Source: Wenzhouxiangella sp. (lineage in GTDB: Bacteria > Pseudomonadota > Gammaproteobacteria > Xanthomonadales > Wenzhouxiangellaceae). Taken from it: a stretch of DNA of 21,742 nucleotides. The notes beneath the pieces are model-generated. The model was not told where the DNA came from and did not search any database. It saw only the letters and a program-made list of their open reading frames with translations. Where the stretch lies: positions 1 through 21,742 of the forward strand of contig SKKV01000146.1 of NCBI GenBank assembly GCA_007123575.1, written 5' to 3'. The position numbers and the translations under genes are program-made. Positions 1 through 5,608 of the stretch are shown in pieces. Within the stretch, counting starts at the first letter, position 1. Every line of letters begins with the position of its first letter.

Positions 1-583
1 CCGAGAGCGCGGCCAACAGCATGCCCAGCAAGCGGGTGATGATATTGCTGACCGTCTGCGGGATAAAGTGCTGAAAGCGGGCGGCCAGAACCAGCAGGAC
101 GGCACCGATCAACATCACCACAACACCCGCTCCCAGCACCATTGCCTGACCGGCCGCGTTACCGGACTGATCGGCCGTCAGCAGCATGATCGATGCAATC
201 GCCCCAGGTCCACATAGCAGCGGGATAGCAAGGGGAAAAACCGAAATATCATCAGGCTCGTAGTGGTCGTGAATTTCTTCAGCAGACTTCGACTTGCGCT
301 CATTGCGTCGGGAGAACAGCATCTCCAGCGCGATCAAAAACAGCAGAATGCCTCCTGCCACCCGAAAAGCCGGCAGGGTAATGCCGAAGTTGTCCAGCAG
401 GCTCTGACCGAACAATCCGAAAAGCAGCAACAATGCGGTGGCAATCAAGCACCCCATCAAGGCCATGCGGATTTTCTGGGCACGGCTGGCGCCCAGCGTC
501 AGCGAGACAAAGATCGGGATGATGCTCACCGGATCGACCGTAACAAACAGGGTGACGAACGCGGGCAAAAAGATATCCAACAT
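1..583 (-). CDS. MarC family (UPF0056) integral membrane protein, 3' end beyond window
   Basis: The minus-strand frame opens at ATG 583 and stays open to the window edge, giving 194 codons. MarC proteins are about 200-220 residues, so only a few C-terminal residues are missing. The translation begins MLDIFLPAFVTLFVTVDP and contains the family's VDPVSIIPIFV segment in the first helix, a second helix with LIATALLLLFGLFGQ, a charged cytoplasmic loop rich in Lys, Glu and His (about residues 93-112) and a PLAIPLLCGPGAI helix. MarC proteins are multi-spanning inner-membrane proteins. The old link to multiple antibiotic resistance was not upheld, and the transported substrate is unknown. No strong ribosome binding site precedes the ATG. 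The gene lies 85 bp downstream of the NnrU gene on the same strand, so cotranscription is possible. Confidence 0.88.
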   Translation of the reverse strand, partial: MLDIFLPAFVTLFVTVDPVSIIPIFVSLTLGASRAQKIRMALMGCLIATALLLLFGLFGQSLLDNFGITLPAFRVAGGILLFLIALEMLFSRRNERKSKSAEEIHDHYEPDDISVFPLAIPLLCGPGAIASIMLLTADQSGNAAGQAMVLGAGVVVMLIGAVLLVLAARFQHFIPQTVSNIITRLLGMLLAALS

Positions 584-668
584 CAGCGCAAACTCGAAAC
601 AACAGGGCCGCGCATGCTACTGTCCGCTGTTGGGCTCCGCAACCTAAAGTTTCAAAACAACAGATCCT

Positions 669-1247
669 TCAACCCATCACGGCAACGCCGAACAGAATCG
701 GGTGCAGCCAGAAGGCGAACGCGGCATAAAGGCCCAGGCCGCCAGCTATCACGATCAGATCATTGATCGGCCAGGCCGGAAGCTGCGGGCTTGAGCTGTC
801 GGGGCGCTTGATAAGCGCGATCCGGTCGGCGATTGCCCAAATCAGGAAACTGCCAAACAGCACCACCCCGGCCAAGCTGCCGTTGACCAGCAAATGAGCC
901 AGCGACCAGGCCATGGTGGCGACCAGCAGCGGATGTTTGAGCCAGCGCTGAATTCTTCCCGGCAGATGGGCCGCCAGCAAGGCTGGAAATACCAGCAGCA
1001 TCAGCACCATGTTCAGGTGCCGCAGAAAAGGCGGCGGATGGTACAGCCAGGTAGGCTCCAGCCGTGCCTGCCCATAACCAATCACGATAAAAACCAGGCC
1101 GATCAGCGAAAGCACCGAGTACAGGGCTTTGAAGCCGCGCATTCCGAGGGCGGCTACCAATTTGGTCCGCACGGGCTCGGCGACGATGCGAATCGAATGA
1201 ATGCCAAGAAAAAGCACCAAGCCGACAACCAGCAGGGACACAGACAT
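669..1247 (-). CDS. NnrU family membrane protein
   Basis: This encodes a protein of about 192 residues with five or six hydrophobic segments. Family features include GIHSIRI near the N-terminus, the YHPPPFLRHLN stretch, and LKHPLLVATMAWSLAHLLVNG, which is the most conserved part of NnrU. NnrU was named from denitrification clusters, where it is linked to nitric oxide or nitrite metabolism, but its biochemical role is not established and many carriers do not denitrify. No denitrification genes are nearby. A TTG at 1256 extends the frame, but GGAGGAG directly abuts the ATG at 1247. The best-spaced initiator may therefore be the GTG two codons further in (1241), so the start is uncertain by a few residues. 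It sits between the alpha/beta hydrolase and marC on one strand. Confidence 0.88.
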   Translation of the reverse strand: MSVSLLVVGLVLFLGIHSIRIVAEPVRTKLVAALGMRGFKALYSVLSLIGLVFIVIGYGQARLEPTWLYHPPPFLRHLNMVLMLLVFPALLAAHLPGRIQRWLKHPLLVATMAWSLAHLLVNGSLAGVVLFGSFLIWAIADRIALIKRPDSSSPQLPAWPINDLIVIAGGLGLYAAFAFWLHPILFGVAVMG

Positions 1248-1294
1248 CTCCTCCAATCGTTGATATCAAGGCAGCAGCCCAACAGCGTGGAAGT

Positions 1295-2236
1295 TTACCG
1301 TGAAATCCCCTTGATGAAGTTGACAACGACTGGCACAAGCTCCGCGTGCAGGGGCGCCTCCGGCGACAGGTAGCTGCTCATTTGCTCAGCCAGGGTGCCG
1401 TCTTTTTCGCGCAGCACATGGTTCATGCCTTCGATCCAGACAGATTGATCAGCATGTTCGGCCAAGGCGTCGTAGTCCACCCGAACGACCTGCAGATCCG
1501 TACTGCCTGCCACGACCAGCAGAGGCACGTTCAGCTGCCCGGCCAGTTCGGCCGGATCCAACGCCAGCCATTCGATCAGGTAGGGCTGAACCGACGGCCG
1601 AAACAGCGCAGCCAACAACGGTGGCACGTCCTCGACCTCGCGGCCAGCCTCCAGCGATGCCAGGATCTCGCGAAACTGCTTATCCAGCGCACCCGGACGG
1701 CGTCCTTCGGTTTGCTCAAGCAGCAACACACCCATCCGGCGGCCGGCACCGGCAACTGAAACCACGCCATCAACCTCGGTCAGGCCCGCTGCCGCCTTGG
1801 CAAACATCGCGCCCTCGCTATGGCCGAGCAGCACCAGTCGGCTGAAGGTGCCGGTTGCCCTGGCCCAGTCGGCCCAGGCAACCAGGTCGTTGATGTAGTG
1901 GGACGGTCTGAGTTCGGATTCCCGCTGATCGGACTGGCTGGCACCAACGCCGCGCTTGTCGTAGCGCAGAACGGCCAATCCCGCCGCAGCCAGACCGTCA
2001 GACAGTAGGTGAAGGCCGTCATTCTGCATGCCTGGCTGATTGCCATCACGATCAGTAGGTCCACTGCCTGGGTGAAGAATTACCAGCACATCAGACCCAT
2101 CTGGCTGGACCAGCGTGGCATGCAGTTCAACCGAGTCAACGCTCAGGCTAATCGAGTGCTCTTCGAGCGACAACGCAGCCGGAGAAACCAACAACAGTAA
2201 TGCCGAGACACTGCTATTCATGTAGCGACTGATCAT
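1295..2236 (-). CDS. Exported alpha/beta hydrolase (serine esterase/peptidase-like)
   Basis: The protein has 313 residues. A hydrophobic N-terminal segment (about residues 8-22, followed by small residues) looks like a signal peptide, suggesting the periplasm. The alpha/beta-hydrolase core is clear: an oxyanion-region HPGSGPTDRDGN at about 55-66, YDKRGVG at about 92-98, the nucleophile elbow GHSEG with Ser140, an acid candidate Asp247 in GSTDLQ, and the catalytic His273 in GMNHV. The HPGSGPTDRDGN/YDKRG combination is typical of serine aminopeptidase S33-like (Hydrolase_4) esterases. The substrate cannot be read from sequence. The ATG at 2236 is chosen because AGGAG lies 7 nt upstream of it; longer in-frame extensions lack a ribosome binding site. 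It is transcribed divergently from the DUF2089 gene and is probably first of a three-gene minus-strand group with nnrU and marC. Confidence 0.9.
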   Translation of the reverse strand: MISRYMNSSVSALLLLVSPAALSLEEHSISLSVDSVELHATLVQPDGSDVLVILHPGSGPTDRDGNQPGMQNDGLHLLSDGLAAAGLAVLRYDKRGVGASQSDQRESELRPSHYINDLVAWADWARATGTFSRLVLLGHSEGAMFAKAAAGLTEVDGVVSVAGAGRRMGVLLLEQTEGRRPGALDKQFREILASLEAGREVEDVPPLLAALFRPSVQPYLIEWLALDPAELAGQLNVPLLVVAGSTDLQVVRVDYDALAEHADQSVWIEGMNHVLREKDGTLAEQMSSYLSPEAPLHAELVPVVVNFIKGISR

Positions 2237-2289
2237 GTCAGAACTCCTGAATGCCGAGCTGGGAACCGCGAATGTTGGCACCAGCAGTA

Positions 2290-2318
2290 TTGTTTAACAA
2301 AGTGAAGTTGGATAAAAT
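2290..2318 (+). promoter_or_regulatory. Predicted sigma70 promoter of the DUF2089/membrane protein pair
   Basis: TTGTTT (2290-2295), a 17-nt spacer and TAAAAT (2313-2318, five of six consensus bases) precede the DUF2089 start by about 45 nt. The leader to ATG 2364 is AT-rich and has no recognisable Shine-Dalgarno sequence, which is unusual for this GC-rich segment. Confidence 0.55.
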
Positions 2319-2347
2319 AATATCAATCTGGAATTAAACATTGTCAA
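2317..2347 (-). promoter_or_regulatory. Predicted sigma70 promoter of the alpha/beta hydrolase
   Basis: On the minus strand a perfect TTGACA (2342-2347) is followed after 19 nt by TATTAT (2317-2322), one mismatch from the -10 consensus. The 19-nt spacer is longer than optimal. The -10 overlaps by two bases the -10 of the oppositely directed promoter for the DUF2089 gene. Confidence 0.55.
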
Positions 2348-2363
2348 TCTTTTTATCAATAAA

Positions 2364-2636
2364 ATGAAAAAAACACCCGCCGCCTGTCCCGCGTGCGGCA
2401 GCGAATTGGCAGTGACCGAGCTAACTTGCCTTAGCTGTCAGACCCGCGTCAGCGGCCACTACCGCCTGCCGCCGCTGTTGCGCCTTGACCCGGACGCCCA
2501 GGCATTCGTGGAATCCTTTGTCCTGGCATCCGGGAGCTTGAAGGCCATGGCGGCGCGCCTGGGAGTGAGCTATCCGACCGTCAGAAACCGGCTCGACGAG
2601 ATCATCGAGCGTTTGCAACAGGAAGCAGAGACATGA
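2364..2636 (+). CDS. DUF2089 family zinc-ribbon/HTH protein
   Basis: This is a 90-residue protein. The N-terminus holds a compact zinc ribbon with Cys8-x2-Cys11 and Cys22-x2-Cys25. The C-terminal half (about 55-85) contains a helix-turn-helix-like run in which a sequence is 'kept' over successive helices: SLKAMAARLGVSYPTVRNRL. This layout is the DUF2089 family, generally regarded as small predicted transcription regulators. Its stop codon overlaps the start of the next gene (ATGA at 2633-2636), so the two are translationally coupled. DUF2089 genes are commonly found beside genes for membrane proteins, as here, which suggests it controls its partner. That regulatory role is inference; no ligand can be seen. 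The promoter spacer and -10 region carry a GATA/TATC inverted repeat that could be its operator. Confidence 0.85.
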   Translation: MKKTPAACPACGSELAVTELTCLSCQTRVSGHYRLPPLLRLDPDAQAFVESFVLASGSLKAMAARLGVSYPTVRNRLDEIIERLQQEAET

Positions 2637-3253
2637 AAACCTGGATGTTCAAACCTTTCGAGCGAATTGCCGGCGGTCCCGCATTGCTGGCGGGACTGGC
2701 AGTCATCGTCGTCACCGCCTTACTGGCCTGGCGAGCAGACCTGCATACCGACGGCGTGCTCGACCTGCATTTCGGCCCACCCGTTACGTGGTGGAATCTG
2801 CTGCTGCAGGGCTTGATCAATTGGCTGAGTCTGGCATTGCTGCTGCTTGGCATGGGTCGCTGGCTCAGCCGGGGCCGGTTTCGATCGCTGGATCTGTTCG
2901 CCACCCAGGCCCTGGCACGCTGGCCGATGCTGCTGGGCGTACTTTGGATGTCAATTCCGAACGTCGCCGACGAGATAGAAACGCGCACCCAGGCGCTGAT
3001 GGCCGCCGTACCGGACGACCCGAGCCTGGTGATGGCACCGGCGGAATATCTGTTGGATGCCATGTGGCTGACGGTGCTTGCCCTGCCAGCGCTGATCATC
3101 CTGGCCTGGATGATCTGGTTGATGTATCACGGCTACGCACTGGTCACCAACCTGCGCGGTCAGCGCGCCGTGTTCAGCTTTACCGGCGCGCTGGTGCTCG
3201 CCGAAATCATAAGCAAACTGCTGATCTGGTCGCTGCTGACCATCAACGCATGA
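2633..3253 (+). CDS. Multi-pass membrane protein, YIP1-like
   Basis: The protein has 206 residues and about five hydrophobic helices (near 18-32, 52-73, 96-109, 140-165 and 180-203). The N-terminal MFKPFERI, the central loop with charged residues and the C-terminal helix pair resemble bacterial YIP1-domain membrane proteins, but no diagnostic catalytic residue is present and the assignment is by overall character only. The start ATG overlaps the DUF2089 stop by four bases, so the protein is probably made in fixed ratio with that regulator. Function and substrate are unknown. Confidence 0.75.
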   Translation: MKTWMFKPFERIAGGPALLAGLAVIVVTALLAWRADLHTDGVLDLHFGPPVTWWNLLLQGLINWLSLALLLLGMGRWLSRGRFRSLDLFATQALARWPMLLGVLWMSIPNVADEIETRTQALMAAVPDDPSLVMAPAEYLLDAMWLTVLALPALIILAWMIWLMYHGYALVTNLRGQRAVFSFTGALVLAEIISKLLIWSLLTINA

Positions 3254-3323
3254 CCCAGAGCCTTGCGGCTGGCCTTACCGAATCATCTCTCATCATCCTT
3301 CTCACCAAAACCTGCTCAGTGTT

Positions 3324-3483
3324 GTGTCTCAGTAGACGCTGGCAAAATCCTGGGAGGCCGCCGCTGAAAGCCGCTCTCGGGTTGGGGGATTTCGCTGAAG
3401 GCCTCGCCACGCGTCGAACTGAAGCGGAATTCACCGCCCGGGGACGGCGTCCCAACATGATCGAAGCCTGTTTGCTGAGACAC
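3324..3483. repeat. Possible non-coding inverted-repeat element in the 388-bp gene-free gap
   Basis: The interval 3254-3641 has no convincing gene. Within it a perfect 9-bp inverted pair, GTGTCTCAG (3324-3332) and CTGAGACAC (3475-3483), bounds a 160-bp segment. The segment also contains the short palindrome GGGACG-G-CGTCCC (3441-3453). No target-site duplication was recognised, so a MITE-like origin is only a suggestion. Confidence 0.3.
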
Positions 3484-3574
3484 GACGCCAATCAGGTCCC
3501 AAAACAGGAACTTCTGCTGCTTCGCTGCTTTGCGTTTTACTACACAACGCTCTGAACGGGGCGACTGACTTGGC

Positions 3575-3603
3575 TTGAATAAACGAGATTAAAGCGTTAG
3601 CAT
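3575..3603 (+). promoter_or_regulatory. Predicted promoter of the sahR-like/metH operon
   Basis: TTGAAT (3575-3580), a 17-nt spacer and TAGCAT (3598-3603) form a plausible sigma70 promoter. Transcription would start near 3610, placing the palindrome at 3616-3631 immediately downstream, a position suited to a repressor roadblock. Confidence 0.45.
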
Positions 3604-3615
3604 GCCCTAATATCT

Positions 3616-3631
3616 TTTGATCGCGATAAAA
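3616..3631. promoter_or_regulatory. Candidate operator of the SahR-like regulator
   Basis: TTTGATCGCGATAAAA is a 16-bp dyad with 7 of 8 pairs matching, centred on the perfect octamer ATCGCGAT. It lies just after the predicted transcription start and overlaps the Shine-Dalgarno region of the regulator gene. An ArsR-type dimer would recognise such a palindrome, making this the likely autoregulatory site. The assignment is inference from position and symmetry. Confidence 0.5.
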
Positions 3632-3641
3632 GGATAAGTGT

Positions 3642-4571
3642 ATCAACCTGGAACTGATCAATCGGCACTGCAGCCTGCTGGGTGATTCCACCCGACTGCG
3701 CCTGCTGTCGCTGCTGGAATCAGAAGAACTCACCGTCGCCGAGCTCGCCCGGATCACGCGCCTGGCCCAGCCGCGGGTGTCAACCCACCTGGCCAGGCTG
3801 CGCGAGGCCGGTCTGGTGGTGGACCGTCGCGACGGCGTTTCTGTTTTCTATCGGATCCAGGAAGGTTCAGACCAGCAGCCGCTGCTGGCGCTTTGGCGAC
3901 TACTCCGGGAAAAACTCGACGATGCCCTGATCGAATCTGATCGCGAGCACCTGGCTGAAGTGCTGGCCCTGCGCAAGGACGGAGATAGCTGGCCCGATAT
4001 CGTTGCCGGCGACATGGAACGCCACTACTCGCCCGGCCGAACCTGGGAGGCCACGGCTCGCGCCCTTGTCCAGCTGCTCCAGCTTGGCCGGGTGCTGGAC
4101 ATAGCCTCCGGCGATGGTGTGATCGCCGAGCTACTGGCCGGTCGAAGCGAGCAGATCGACTGCCTGGACCTTTCGCCCAAGGTGGTCAAGGCCGGGCGCG
4201 AGCGGGTGGCTGACCTGAATCACGTGCGTTTTCACCAGGGTGACATGCATGCCCTACCCTTTGCCGACCAAAGCTTCGACACGGTGCTGCTGTTGCATGC
4301 ACTGACCTACAGCGAGTCGCCGGCAAAAGTCATGGCTGAATGTGCGCGGGTCCTGAAACCGGGCGGCCAGCTGCTGGCCGCGACCCTGGTCAAGCACCGT
4401 TATCACCAAGAGGTCCAGGCCTATGGCCATGTCAATAACGGGTTTACTCCGCAGCAACTCAAGAGGATGGTAGGCGCCGCCGACTTGAATATCAGCTTCT
4501 GCGAAAACACCTCAATCGAACGCAAAACACCCAACTTCCGCATCATCACCCTACTGGCTCAATCCCGATGA
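3642..4571 (+). CDS. sahR: SahR-like ArsR-family regulator with methyltransferase-type SAH-binding domain
   Basis: The protein would be about 309 residues. Residues about 10-75 form an ArsR winged helix: LLGDSTRLRLLSLL, then LTVAELARIT, then the recognition helix QPRVSTHLARLREAGLV and the wing DGVSVFYR. Residues about 145-305 form a Rossmann methyltransferase fold with motif I VLDIASGDG, an acidic CLDLSP, and KPGGQLLAATL. This architecture matches SahR, the S-adenosylhomocysteine-responsive regulator of methionine-cycle genes in Proteobacteria. It overlaps metH1 by ATGA (4568-4571), which fits that role. The start is odd. The first in-frame ATG, GTG or TTG is GTG 3777, which would delete half of the DNA-binding domain, while an in-frame stop lies at 3627-3629. 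I place the start at ATC 3642, seven nt after AGGA; CTG 3648 or a one-base sequence error are alternatives. Confidence 0.78.
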   Translation: MNLELINRHCSLLGDSTRLRLLSLLESEELTVAELARITRLAQPRVSTHLARLREAGLVVDRRDGVSVFYRIQEGSDQQPLLALWRLLREKLDDALIESDREHLAEVLALRKDGDSWPDIVAGDMERHYSPGRTWEATARALVQLLQLGRVLDIASGDGVIAELLAGRSEQIDCLDLSPKVVKAGRERVADLNHVRFHQGDMHALPFADQSFDTVLLLHALTYSESPAKVMAECARVLKPGGQLLAATLVKHRYHQEVQAYGHVNNGFTPQQLKRMVGAADLNISFCENTSIERKTPNFRIITLLAQSR

Positions 4572-5608
4572 CCCAACTACCCTGGCACGATGCCAAGCGC
4601 GTCGCCGCGCTTGAGCAGCAACTTGCACAACGCATCCTGGTTCTCGATGGCGCCATGGGCACCATGATCCAGGCTGAAAAACTGACCGAGAGCGATTACC
4701 GGGGAGAGCGTTTCGCCAATCATACAGCCGATCTCAAGGGTAACAATGACTTGCTTTCGCTGACCCGTCCTGAACTTATCGCCGACATCCACCGCAAGTT
4801 TCTAGACATCGGCTGCGACTTTGTCGAAACCAATACGTTCAACGCCAACCGCATCAGCCAGGCCGACTATGCCCTGGAAGACCTGGCCGAAGAAATCAAC
4901 AAGACTTCCGCCAGTCTGGCGCGTAAGGTTTGCGATGAATACAGCCAGACCACACCGGAACAGCCGCGCTTCGTGGTCGGCGTAATCGGCCCAACCAATC
5001 GCACGGCCTCAATTTCACCGGATGTCTCCAACCCCGGATACCGCGCCGTCACCTTCAGCGACTTAGTCGAGACCTATCGCGAAGCCGTTCGCGGCCTGCT
5101 CGACGGCGGCGCCGATGTATTAATGATTGAAACCGTTTTCGACACCTTGAACGCCAAGGCCGCCATTTTTGCCGTGCAGGACGAGTTCGAGGCCCGCCAG
5201 GCGCGCTGTCCGCTGCTCATTTCCGGCACGATTACCGACGCCAGCGGCCGCACTCTGTCCGGCCAGACGCCGGAAGCCTTCTACTACTCGGTCAACCACG
5301 CGCAGCCTAATGCCGTCGGCTTCAACTGCGCGCTCGGTGCCGATCAGCTCAAGCCCCACGTTCGCGCCCTGTCCCGGGTCGCCGACAGCCTGGTCAGCGC
5401 CCACCCCAACGCCGGGTTGCCGAATGAGTTCGGGGAATACGACGAAACCCCTGAACAGATGGCCGCCGTGATAAAAAACTTTGCTGCCGAAGGCCTGATC
5501 AACATCATCGGCGGCTGCTGCGGCACCACGCCTGAACACCTGAAAGCCATTATCGAGGCCGTAGCCGGACACCCGCCGCGGGCCGTGCCTCAACGGGAGG
5601 CTGCATGA
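4568..5608 (+). CDS. metH: Methionine synthase, homocysteine-binding (N-terminal) subunit, split MetH
   Basis: This 346-residue protein corresponds to the homocysteine S-methyltransferase module of cobalamin-dependent methionine synthase. It begins the domain with ILVLDGAMGTMIQ at about 22-34 and contains DFVETNTFNANR at about 85-96. The three zinc-ligating cysteines are present: Cys254 in FNCALG and Cys317/Cys318 in GGCCGTTP. Their 63-residue spacing equals that of E. coli Cys247, Cys310 and Cys311. The protein ends right after this module, whereas E. coli MetH continues for some 870 more residues. The rest is encoded by the next gene, which overlaps by ATGA (5605-5608). The split is the normal state in some Xanthomonadales relatives rather than a fresh break. 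The zinc activates the homocysteine thiol for methylation by methylcobalamin in the cytoplasm. Confidence 0.96.
   Translation: MTQLPWHDAKRVAALEQQLAQRILVLDGAMGTMIQAEKLTESDYRGERFANHTADLKGNNDLLSLTRPELIADIHRKFLDIGCDFVETNTFNANRISQADYALEDLAEEINKTSASLARKVCDEYSQTTPEQPRFVVGVIGPTNRTASISPDVSNPGYRAVTFSDLVETYREAVRGLLDGGADVLMIETVFDTLNAKAAIFAVQDEFEARQARCPLLISGTITDASGRTLSGQTPEAFYYSVNHAQPNAVGFNCALGADQLKPHVRALSRVADSLVSAHPNAGLPNEFGEYDETPEQMAAVIKNFAAEGLINIIGGCCGTTPEHLKAIIEAVAGHPPRAVPQREAA

Noticed and set aside
2788..3555. 255-residue plus-strand frame overlapping the YIP1-like gene and the 388-bp gap
   Set aside because: The first half is an out-of-frame copy of the membrane protein gene, and the second half has no protein character. 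It also spans the inverted-repeat segment.
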